Shown here piece after piece: positions 1 through 5,028 of a stretch of 5,028 nucleotides of DNA (the stretch's first letter is position 1; each line of letters opens with the position of its first letter). A program made the translations under genes and the position numbers. The notes under the pieces are model-generated. The model was not told the DNA's origin and searched no databases. It was given only the letters and a program-made list of their open reading frames with translations. Source of the stretch: an uncultured Alphaproteobacteria bacterium (GTDB taxonomy: Bacteria > Pseudomonadota > Alphaproteobacteria > Paracaedibacterales > CAIULA01); NCBI GenBank assembly GCA_903905285.1, contig CAIVFQ010000069.1, forward strand, positions 1 through 5,028, written 5' to 3'.

Positions 1-92
1 GCAAGATTCCGTCGAAGAACAGTAACGGTATCAAGGTCCCTTCAAATGGTCGATATCACAATCGCCATCTTCGCCGCCGTCCACGTCAATAA
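1..92 (+). CDS. Possible C-terminal tail of a truncated basic protein
   Basis: A reading frame enters from the left edge and ends at TAA 90-92. It covers 29 codons, rich in Lys, Asn and Arg, and finishes with a very basic tail (HLRRRPRQ). Tails like this are common in RNA-binding proteins such as DEAD-box helicases and ribonucleases, but nothing here identifies a family. A second frame on the same strand stays open to TAA 124-126 and is less protein-like; the third stops early. If real, the gene converges on the TRIC gene, with 57 bases between the two stop codons. Low confidence because only the tail is visible. Confidence 0.3.
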   Translation, partial: KIPSKNSNGIKVPSNGRYHNRHLRRRPRQ

Positions 93-149
93 AACCCTAA
101 AATTTAATGATGCTATCTTTAGTTAAAAGTCTCAAAAATTTAAAAATAA
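93..149. other. AT-rich spacer between convergent genes
   Basis: This AT-rich spacer lies between the two convergent stop codons. No GC-rich stem followed by a T-run is visible on either strand, so no terminator is called. A perfect 14-base AT-only palindrome (AAAATAATTATTTT, 143-156) overlaps the stop codon of the TRIC gene. With no G or C pairs it is more likely compositional than functional. Confidence 0.4.
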
Positions 150-437
150 TTATTTTGATTGATGATTCCCACGTCCGAAATGAATGTTCGAAATATTAAA
201 ATAATAAAAACAGATGCGTGCTGCAAAGGCACCAATAACTGTTGCAATGACGGCATAATACAAAGGTTCAGGATCCAAATTTGTGGATTGATAGGTTATA
301 AAAGCAGACAATATTAATCCCCAGATAACTGCGATTTCCGGATAAATTGTGTTGGAATTAAGGGCGGAAATTTTACCATCTTGGCTTAAGAGATCGCGCA
401 AAATTCCGCCACTAGCCCCACTTAAAAAGGCAAAAAA

Positions 438-446
438 CCCCCCCCC
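438..446 (-). other. Frameshift site 3: G9 run on the coding strand
   Basis: Coding-strand G9 sits in the second TRIC half. As written, WLWGG continues as VFCLFKWG then stop. With eight G it continues as FFAFLSGASGGILRD, the conserved second GG/RD signature. A G9 tract directly followed by T6 is prone to slippage, so both phase variation and a sequencing error are possible. Confidence 0.8.
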
Positions 447-1257
447 ATAGCCATAGCGGTTCAATTTTAACAACGACGCATACAACGACGCCACTGACGG
501 TTAAGGCAGCCAGGCCCAAGCCATCACAAAGCATTAAGATGTTGGTGAAAATCCGTTGTCTTTTTATCGCTGTTTCTTCAGAAACGACCTGTTCTTTTCG
601 TGAACGGTATTTATAGAAATCGTAAAGCCATAAAATAAGATGACCGACCAAAACTGTTGCGATGATAATGCCCAAATAAACCGGTGATTTTAACGCTCCC
701 ACGGGTTTTCTTTGAAATACAACATCCCGAATGATGCTGCCGCCAATGGACGGTAACAGCGCAAAGAGGAAGGCACCAAACAGGGTGGATGAATTTCGAT
801 AGGCAATAACCAGGCCAGAGATAGAGAAGGCAAAGATTCCCAAATATTCTACTAATCGAAACCAATTCGAATCAATTGTTTGTAATAAAATAACGGGGTG
901 AAAATAGTGTCTGACGATCTCCTTATAGTCAGACGATTTTTGTAATTCTGTAATCGCCTTGTTAAATTTTTCAACTGTTTCTAAAGAAACTGTTTTTTTG
1001 CTAAAAATAAAATAAACAGGAATCTTTTCCTCAGCAGCCCTTTCGGTAACTTTATTGCCATTACGCGTTCGCCAAACATTAGTTGCTCCTGAAAGTCGAT
1101 CAGCAATAAAGCCGTCAATTTTTCCTGCCAGAAGATTTTTTAAGTGGATAAGGTCATCTCTTGCTTGAACAATTTGATCTTGATTATCAGGATCTTTAAT
1201 CCAGTCACCAACTTTTTTATCAGGGTAGTATGCGCCAGGTGTCACCCCTAAACGGAA

Positions 1258-1265
1258 TTTTTTTT
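1258..1265 (-). other. Frameshift site 2: A8 run on the coding strand
   Basis: Coding-strand A8 follows QFK. As written it reads KKNSV then stop. With nine A it reads KKKFRLGVTPGAYY and enters the second half of the solute-binding domain. This makes GTG 1245-1243 an internal Val codon, not a real start. Confidence 0.8.
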
Positions 1266-1326
1266 CTTAAATTGAGCTAGCGTTTCATCAATGCTTTTGA
1301 ACTGAATGGATATAGGATTGCTCCGC

Positions 1327-1333
1327 AAAAAAA
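1327..1333 (-). other. Frameshift site 1: T7 run on the coding strand
   Basis: Coding-strand T7 follows the codons for RAL of the solute-binding domain. As written, the frame runs into a stop at 1277-1279. With one more T it continues as FFLRSNPISIQFKSIDETL and so on, the expected central part of the domain, down to the second frameshift. An alternative repair is removal of two T. Confidence 0.8.
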
Positions 1334-1743
1334 CAACGCTCTTTGTTCGTGGCGATAACTAATGGAATAGTGGCAAAATTCAGCCCGTTCTGCAGAGTAT
1401 AAAGATCCATTAGCCAAGTCTTTTGTCCCTTCTTTCAAGGCTTTCAGTTGGTCAGCCCGGGACAATATTTCATACGAAATATCCATGCCAGCTATTTGGG
1501 CAATTTTTTTGGCCAACTTAATGTCAAGGCCTTCTAATATGGGTTTTTGACCTTCTTGATGAATTTCATATTGATAAGGATCCCAAAAATCCCAGCAACT
1601 TCTTAATTCTGTGGTTTTGCTTTGAGCCATAAGAGGAGAAACCCCTCCTAACCAACAGAACACCAATAACTGAACGAAAAAAAACATAAGGTTTTTAGAA
1701 AGAATACTTTTCTTAATTATAGAAAATAAAAATAAAATTTTAG

Positions 1744-3624
1744 TTAAAGAAAAGTTTTAAATCGTATCCCTAACTCAACCACCCGATTATGGGGAATTTT
1801 AAAATATTGCGTTGCGTTCATGGCATTGTGCATCAAAAAAATGAATAAATGCTCGCGCCAACGTTTTAAATAAGACCCCTTAGTGAAAACAGGTACGTTA
1901 CGTGTCAGGAAAAACGTGGTTTTCTCAATATCAAAAGTGGGTAAATTCTTATAAACATTGGCCAGAATATACCTTAAGTTGGGGACTTCAGTAAATCCAT
2001 AGAAGGCAATAACCTGATACACACCCTCTGCCAAGGGAATGATTTTTAATCGTTCGGCTGGGTGAACTTTGGGAATGGTTTTCGTCACAATTGACAAAAA
2101 GAAAACGGTCTCGTGCAAGACAGGGGTATGTTTAAAATGAACATAGAAAGCCGCTGGAACTGCCTCAGGATCATTGCCCATGAAAACAGCGACGCCTTTG
2201 GTGCGGGCAGGGGGGGTGAGTCGAACAAAGTGGATGAATTCAGCCAGGGATGGTTGTGGGTGATGGTCAAAGGTTAAGGCCTTACGGCCCTTTCTCCAAA
2301 CAGTGACAATGGTATAAACGATAAGAGCAATCAGAATGGGGAACCATCCGCCTTCTATAATCTTAAGAAGATTGGCGCCGAACAAAATTCCATCTATTAA
2401 CAACAACCCACCAAAAACAGCTGATACTTTGAGCCAAGACCAACCCCAATATGTGCGTGATAATTCTACCGTTAACAGTGTTGTGATGAACATGATACCT
2501 GTTACTGATAACCCATAAGCAGCGGCCAAGGACGTTGATTTTTGAAAAACAAAGACTGACCCCGCCGTTAAGAACAGCATCAAATAACTAACCAAGGGCA
2601 AATAAACCTGTCCCCGTTGATGTTTAGACGTATGAACGACACGCATACGGGGAAGATAGCCCAATTGAATCGCTTGCCAAGTGACAGAGAAAACACCTGA
2701 TATAACCGATTGTGAAGCAATAATCGTGGCGATCGTTGCCAAAACCACCATTGGGTAAACACCCCAAGTGGGAACTAATAAATAAAAGGGGTTGCTAATC
2801 GCTGCGGGGGTTTCTAATAACAAGGCCCCTTGACCAAAGTAATTTAAAATAAGCATGGGCCAGATGAGGGTAAACCAACTGATACGGATGGATTTCTTGT
2901 CGAAGTGACCAATGTCAGCGTACAAGGCCTCGGCACCGGTAACGGCCAAAACAATGGCGCCTAAAACAACAAGGCTGAATTTATGATAGTGGGTGAAAAA
3001 TTTAACGGCATAAATGGGGTTTAAAGCATAAAGAACGCCTGGTGTTTTTAGAATTTGAATCAGCCCCAAAAAGCCAATAACCAAAAACCACACAATCATA
3101 ACAGGGCCAAACCAGTTCCCAATACGCCCCGTTCCCCAGCGTTGTACGAGAAATAATGCAACCAGCAAACCAACAGAAATGGGTACAATCAGGTGATTCA
3201 AATAGGGGGTTGCGACACTGACCCCCTCTAAGGCGCTTAAGACTGATATGGCAGGGGTGATGACGCCATCACCGTAAAACAAAGCCATTCCCAGTATGCC
3301 TAAGGCGACGATTAAAGGTTTATGGTTTGACTTCGCAGATCGATGGGCCAAGGTGGATAGGGCAAGAATACCCCCTTCACCATTATGGTTAGCACGCAAA
3401 ATAACAGCCATATATTTCAAGCTGACGAGTACGACTAATAACCAAAAAATTAAAGATAAGACGCCCATGATGGCTTGAGGCTCAGCCGGAAGGTGACCAT
3501 GATGAAAGCATTCTTTCAATGTATAAAGTGGGCTGGTGCCAATATCACCATAAACGACACCAATAGCGCCGATTATGAGGGGAGTGAGTTTTTGCGAGGG
3601 AGGATGCTTCAAACGCGTTTTCAA
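1744..3624 (-). CDS. kup: Kup low-affinity potassium transporter (K+/H+ symporter)
   Basis: This encodes a potassium uptake protein of the KUP/HAK/KT family, which imports K+ with protons across the inner membrane. The 626 residues match the usual length (E. coli Kup has 622). The first 450 or so residues carry about 12 membrane helices, and the rest form the cytosolic C-terminal domain. Signatures seen are GVVYGDIGTSPLYTLKE (23-39), NHNGEGG (79-85), FYGDGVITPAIS (116-127), TGAEALYAD (229-237), NYFGQGALLL (261-270), ASQSVISGVFS (303-313) and NRVVELG (613-619). Acidic residues D27, D119, E232 and D411 fall at the membrane positions known to matter in E. coli Kup. The frame is intact, including through a 7-base A run (1835-1841) and a 7-base G run (2210-2216). 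The start appears to be TTG 3624-3622: an in-frame TAA lies upstream at 3648-3646 with no ATG or GTG between, and no clear Shine-Dalgarno is seen. It is divergent from the MazG-like gene and upstream of the binding-domain/TRIC gene. Confidence 0.97.
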   Translation of the reverse strand: MKTRLKHPPSQKLTPLIIGAIGVVYGDIGTSPLYTLKECFHHGHLPAEPQAIMGVLSLIFWLLVVLVSLKYMAVILRANHNGEGGILALSTLAHRSAKSNHKPLIVALGILGMALFYGDGVITPAISVLSALEGVSVATPYLNHLIVPISVGLLVALFLVQRWGTGRIGNWFGPVMIVWFLVIGFLGLIQILKTPGVLYALNPIYAVKFFTHYHKFSLVVLGAIVLAVTGAEALYADIGHFDKKSIRISWFTLIWPMLILNYFGQGALLLETPAAISNPFYLLVPTWGVYPMVVLATIATIIASQSVISGVFSVTWQAIQLGYLPRMRVVHTSKHQRGQVYLPLVSYLMLFLTAGSVFVFQKSTSLAAAYGLSVTGIMFITTLLTVELSRTYWGWSWLKVSAVFGGLLLIDGILFGANLLKIIEGGWFPILIALIVYTIVTVWRKGRKALTFDHHPQPSLAEFIHFVRLTPPARTKGVAVFMGNDPEAVPAAFYVHFKHTPVLHETVFFLSIVTKTIPKVHPAERLKIIPLAEGVYQVIAFYGFTEVPNLRYILANVYKNLPTFDIEKTTFFLTRNVPVFTKGSYLKRWREHLFIFLMHNAMNATQYFKIPHNRVVELGIRFKTFL

Positions 3625-3725
3625 AAAGATGAAATAGTTGTTAATTTATGATAAAAGCAAATTACCTTTCATGGGAAGCTTAAAAAGCGTATTGTTTGGT
3701 AGATTTCGAAATAAGGATTTTTAAG
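3625..3725. other. Divergent intergenic region, kup / mazG-like
   Basis: This 101-base region must hold the start signals for both kup (leftward) and the MazG-like gene (rightward). A TATGAT at 3647-3652 resembles a plus-strand -10 box, and its complement reads TATCAT for the minus strand. No convincing -35 partner is seen on either strand, so no promoter is assigned. No operator palindrome stands out. Confidence 0.5.
3713..3717 (+). promoter_or_regulatory. Shine-Dalgarno AAGGA for the MazG-like gene
   Basis: AAGGA lies 8 bases before ATG 3726. This decides the start in favour of 3726 over an in-frame TTG at 3696, which would place the AAGGA inside the coding region. Confidence 0.7.
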
Positions 3726-4106
3726 ATGAGCTTACTTAAACAAGACGTTATAGCAGTTGTCGTGCAACAAGAAAAAACAGCGAACGCGTTTGGTTTGTCT
3801 TGGGATAATATTGATCAAGTCTTGGAACAAATTCACAGTGAATGTGACGAGGTTAAACAAGCCTGGACGAACGGTGACCAAGAAAACTTAAAGGAAGAGA
3901 TTGGTGATTTGGTAAACGCAACAATTTCTTTAGCTGTTTTTTGCCAGTTAAATCCTGTCGAGGTTTTGGCTGAGAATAATACCAAGTTTCAAAAGCGGTT
4001 TGATACGGTTGTGGCTTTGGTAAAAGCGGATGGCTTGGAAAGTCTTCACGGACAACCCCTTGAGACGTTATTAGGGTATTGGAATAAGGCTAAAGAGATT
4101 GCTTAA
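3726..4106 (+). CDS. MazG-like nucleotide pyrophosphohydrolase, small single-domain
   Basis: This encodes a 126-residue soluble, mostly helical protein of the MazG/all-alpha NTP pyrophosphohydrolase superfamily. These enzymes hydrolyse NTPs or dNTPs to the monophosphate plus pyrophosphate and are thought to remove non-canonical or excess nucleotides. The metal-binding signature is visible: a first acidic helix SECDEVKQAW (E39, D41, E42) and a second LKEEIGDLVNATISLA (E57, E58, D61), matching the ExxE...ExxD pattern. It is followed by NNTKFQKRF (84-92), typical of the family, and a C-terminal LETLLGYWNKAKE segment. At 126 residues it equals one MazG domain, shorter than the two-domain E. coli MazG, so it should not be equated with that protein. 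It is probably cytosolic. It stands alone, with a good Shine-Dalgarno and no gene close downstream. The family call is firm; the exact substrate is not known. Confidence 0.85.
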   Translation: MSLLKQDVIAVVVQQEKTANAFGLSWDNIDQVLEQIHSECDEVKQAWTNGDQENLKEEIGDLVNATISLAVFCQLNPVEVLAENNTKFQKRFDTVVALVKADGLESLHGQPLETLLGYWNKAKEIA

Positions 4107-4130
4107 CGCAATATCAAATCTTTTAGATTC

Positions 4131-4280
4131 ATGAGAGCTGCTGCGTGAGTCTTTTAACGTCATCACGGAAACTTGTCGTCATCGCGAGAAGCCGTAGGCG
4201 ACGTGGCGATCCAGAGATTTTCCTGGATGGCCACGCTTCGATCAAGATGACTGGAAATTTACTTGCGCAGCAGCTCTATG
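4131..4280. repeat. MITE-like palindromic element with terminal inverted repeats
   Basis: The 12-base sequence AGAGCTGCTGCG (4134-4145) recurs as its exact reverse complement at 4266-4277. Pairing extends to 17 bases if two G-U pairs are allowed in RNA. Each repeat is directly flanked by ATG (4131-4133 and 4278-4280), a possible 3-base target duplication. The element is non-coding and contains the nested REP-type palindrome at 4178-4251. The layout of terminal inverted repeats, short direct flanks and no gene matches a miniature transposable element. A parent transposase is not present here. Placed 27 bases after the MazG-like stop, its transcript could also act as a stem that ends or protects that mRNA; this is inference. 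Confidence 0.6.
4178..4251. repeat. REP-type palindrome (GTCAT...GTGGC.ATCCAG)
   Basis: The left arm starts GTCATCGCGAGAAGC and ends CGTGGCGATCCAG (4202-4214). The right arm starts CTGGATGGCCACG (4223-4235) and ends ATGAC (4247-4251). The inner stem is 13 pairs with one G-G mismatch around an 8-base loop. The left arm carries an extra CGTAGGCGAC insertion relative to the right. A partial direct copy of the arm start (CGTCATCACGG, 4158-4168) precedes CGTCATCGCGA (4177-4187). This sequence type is a known high-copy intergenic repeat in many proteobacteria, including rickettsia-like lineages. Confidence 0.75.
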
Positions 4281-4449
4281 TCCTAACTTCAGAATTTGTT
4301 AATCTTTTGTTGTTATTCTGATGGTGGTGGTTTAGTTGCCCCCGAATATGTCGGGTGCGTGATTGGGTTTTTTAGAAAAGCCCCCTGTGTGTACCTGGGA
4401 TGGCCTTCCCCCTCCCAACCACCCTAAAAAAATAGCACATAAAAGTTAA
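4281..4449. other. Non-coding stretch with GC-rich, stem-forming patch
   Basis: No gene is called. Between 4326 and 4423 the sequence is clearly more GC-rich than its flanks and can form several short stems: GGTGGTT 4326-4332 with AACCACC 4417-4423, CCCGA/TCGGG 4341-4345 with 4351-4355, GGGTTTTT/AAAAGCCC 4365-4372 with 4376-4383 (one G-U pair), and GGGA/TCCC 4397-4400 with 4407-4410. A plus-strand frame is open 4287-4427 but has no credible start or family signature. The stems are not followed by a T-run on either strand, so they are not ordinary terminators. Confidence 0.35.
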
Positions 4450-4641
4450 TGTCAGGTTAACGACCATAAAAAAGAGATTTTTTTTCAAGGAAAGCTTAAG
4501 AATTCTGACAGGCAAAGAGTTTTGAAAAAACGCGGCTATATCCCAGATGGTCAAGGTGTTACTTACAACTACCAGCCGACCATCCCTGGAGACAGTTGCC
4601 CACTCGACGATGATCTTGTACTGTGTTTACGAAGAAATTGA
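4450..4641 (+). pseudogene. Possible gene remnant: open frame without a start codon
   Basis: A 63-codon frame opens after TAA 4447-4449 and ends at TGA 4639-4641, one base before an ATG of the following lipoprotein frame. Its second half reads like real protein (KKRGYIPDGQGVTYNYQPTI then PGDSCPLDDD) with a purine-rich first codon position. It has no ATG or GTG; only TTG 4522 is available and lacks a Shine-Dalgarno. It may be the 3' end of a decayed gene or chance. An overlapping frame (from ATG 4547) that joins the lipoprotein frame is the alternative reading of the same bases; it also lacks a ribosome binding site. No family is recognised. Confidence 0.3.
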
Positions 4642-4654
4642 AATGAGAGATTTT

Positions 4655-4942
4655 ATGAGAAATAATAAAATTCAACTGAGTATAATTTTATTATTGACCA
4701 TAATTTTATTGTCTGCGTGCAATCATTCACCTAACAAGATAGCGCATAGTGTTCAAACACAGCAAGACAGAAAATGGAAGATCGGTGCAAAAATTCATTT
4801 TGAAGAAGAAAACGGTGGTGATTATATCGGCCTTAAAGAAATTAATAGATTGACTAAAGAGACCTTAAGATCAACTCTCCCCATCAAAAAAGACTCAGGC
4901 GACAATAATGCAAAAATCCTCTTGAAAAAAGGAGACTTTTAA
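4655..4942 (+). CDS. Small putative lipoprotein of unknown function
   Basis: This is a 95-residue protein starting MRNNK, then a hydrophobic stretch of about 14 residues, then a lipobox LLSAC with Cys22 as the expected lipidation site. This implies processing by signal peptidase II. The residue after Cys is Asn, not Asp, so outer-membrane sorting would be expected under the usual Lol rule. The mature part is short and charged (EEENGGDYIG.., KKDSGDNNAK..) with no recognised domain. ATG 4655 gives a clean signal peptide and has GAGAG five bases upstream. ATG 4643, four codons earlier in frame, is a possible alternative. A still longer form from ATG 4547 is unlikely because it would bury the signal peptide and has no ribosome binding site. 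The promoter is not evident. Codon use is AT-rich compared with kup. Confidence 0.65.
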   Translation: MRNNKIQLSIILLLTIILLSACNHSPNKIAHSVQTQQDRKWKIGAKIHFEEENGGDYIGLKEINRLTKETLRSTLPIKKDSGDNNAKILLKKGDF

Positions 4943-4956
4943 CCATAGATAGTTTT

Positions 4957-4965
4957 TGATATAAT
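4957..4965 (+). promoter_or_regulatory. Extended -10 promoter (TGATATAAT)
   Basis: A perfect TATAAT (4960-4965) is preceded by TG and one base, the extended -10 form that tolerates a weak -35. The best -35-like hexamers are poor (TTTTAA at 17-base spacing, TTAACC at 15). Transcription would start near 4972, giving a leader of about 28 bases before ATG 5000. It starts 14 bases after the lipoprotein stop, so the next gene is probably transcribed separately. Confidence 0.6.
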
Positions 4966-4982
4966 GCCCTGAGGTTTTTTAG

Positions 4983-4992
4983 AAGGAAGGGG
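4983..4992 (+). promoter_or_regulatory. Strong Shine-Dalgarno for the gene at 5000
   Basis: The purine block AAGGAAGGGG ends 7 bases before ATG 5000, a standard spacing. Confidence 0.65.
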
Positions 4993-4999
4993 CCTAGTT

Positions 5000-5028
5000 A
5001 TGGCGAAATGTAAATTTTGTGAGAGCGA
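5000..5028 (+). CDS. Start of a gene with a CxxC pair, cut by window end
   Basis: Only nine codons are visible (MAKCKFCES). Cys4 and Cys7 form a CxxC pair at the very N-terminus, as in zinc-ribbon or zinc-finger proteins. Metal binding is inference because the second pair would lie outside the window. An extended -10 promoter and a strong Shine-Dalgarno directly upstream support a real start. No family can be named. Confidence 0.55.

Larger units (their letters stand above)
150..1687 (-). pseudogene. Solute-binding domain fused to a TRIC cation channel, three frameshifts
   Basis: Three overlapping minus-strand frames (1687-1277, 1245-412, 494-150) join into one protein of 512 residues. Residues 1-22 form a hydrophobic signal peptide (ending ..SPLMAQS). 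Residues of about 28-260 are a family-3 periplasmic solute-binding domain: EGLDIKLAKKIA, then SAERAEF with Arg101 where the carboxylate-binding Arg of GlnH-type proteins sits, then GVTPGAYY, LLAGKIDGFIADR and the closing YKEIVRHYF. Residues of about 276-500 are a TRIC/UPF0126 channel with two homologous halves, each carrying SG, a GG helix break and Arg-Asp (IGGSIIRD near 314-322, SGGILRD near 426-432). Bacterial TRIC proteins are trimeric potassium-permeable channels of the inner membrane. Their N-terminus faces outward, so a periplasmic binding domain fits. The gene lies 56 bases downstream of kup on the same strand and may share its transcript. Frames are lost at 1327-1333, 1258-1265 and 438-446. 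Domain calls are strong; the ligand, gating and functional state are unknown. Confidence 0.85.

Noticed and set aside
611..865. Minus-strand open frame of 84 codons
   Set aside because: It lies wholly within the TRIC domain frame, which carries recognisable family motifs; this one carries none.
1243..1245. GTG as a true start of a separate TRIC gene
   Set aside because: It falls in the middle of the solute-binding domain (GVTPGAYY), and the upstream frame completes the domain once the A8 run is repaired.
2085..2762. Small open frames on both strands inside kup (2085-2270, 2336-2518, 2580-2762)
   Set aside because: They are shadows of the intact kup frame with no signatures or ribosome binding sites.
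3296..3478. Plus-strand open frame of 60 codons inside kup
   Set aside because: It is antisense to strongly conserved kup sequence and has no family features.
3696..3725. Longer start (TTG 3696) for the MazG-like gene
   Set aside because: The AAGGA ribosome binding site at 3713-3717 is correctly spaced for ATG 3726, and the family needs no such extension.
4131..4280. CRISPR array or tRNA-like structure
   Set aside because: The repeats are inverted, not regularly spaced direct repeats, and there is no cloverleaf or conserved T-loop.
4341..4373. CCCGA/TCGGG hairpin followed by a T6 run as a terminator
   Set aside because: The T-run (4368-4373) begins 12 bases after the stem, which is only 5 pairs long; this is not intrinsic-terminator geometry.
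4372..4554. Minus-strand open frame of 60 codons
   Set aside because: It spans the stem-forming patch and an AT-rich stretch; its hydrophobic look comes from reading A-rich sequence in reverse, and it has no homology signature.

Overview
The window looks like a moderately AT-rich alphaproteobacterial chromosome, probably from a host-associated lineage of the Holosporales/Rickettsiales type. That placement is an inference. It rests on base composition, decaying and intact genes side by side, and an intergenic palindrome of the 'GTCAT..GCGAG..CGTGGC.ATCCAG' kind familiar from such genomes. No marker gene here fixes the taxonomy.

The left two thirds are about potassium and cation traffic and are coded on the minus strand. 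A full-length Kup potassium/proton symporter (3624 down to 1744) is followed 56 bases later by an unusual membrane gene (1687 down to 150). When its three reading frames are joined, this gene reads as one protein: a signal peptide, a family-3 periplasmic solute-binding domain, and a complete seven-helix TRIC (UPF0126) cation-channel domain with its two-fold internal repeat. The topology fits, since the TRIC N-terminus lies outside the cytoplasm and the binding domain would sit in the periplasm. The idea of a ligand-responsive potassium channel beside a potassium importer is inference. The gene is broken by three single-base length changes, each in a homopolymer of 7 to 9 bases: T7, A8 and G9 on the coding strand. 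Repairing all three gives exactly 512 codons plus a stop. It may be a recent pseudogene, a gene rescued by slippage, or a sequencing artefact.

A short plus-strand tail (1-92) at the left edge converges on this gene. To the right of kup, a divergent plus-strand gene (3726-4106) encodes a small MazG-like nucleotide pyrophosphohydrolase with a clear ribosome binding site.

From 4107 to about 4642 there is no confident gene. This stretch holds a 150-base palindromic, MITE-like element (4131-4280) with 12-base perfect terminal inverted repeats and a nested REP-type hairpin. A GC-rich patch follows that can fold into several short stems (4326-4423). Then comes an open frame without a proper start (4450-4641) that may be a gene remnant.

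The right edge has a small lipoprotein of unknown function (4655-4942), a strong extended -10 promoter (4957-4965), and the first nine codons of a gene whose product begins with a CxxC pair (5000 onward, cut by the window).
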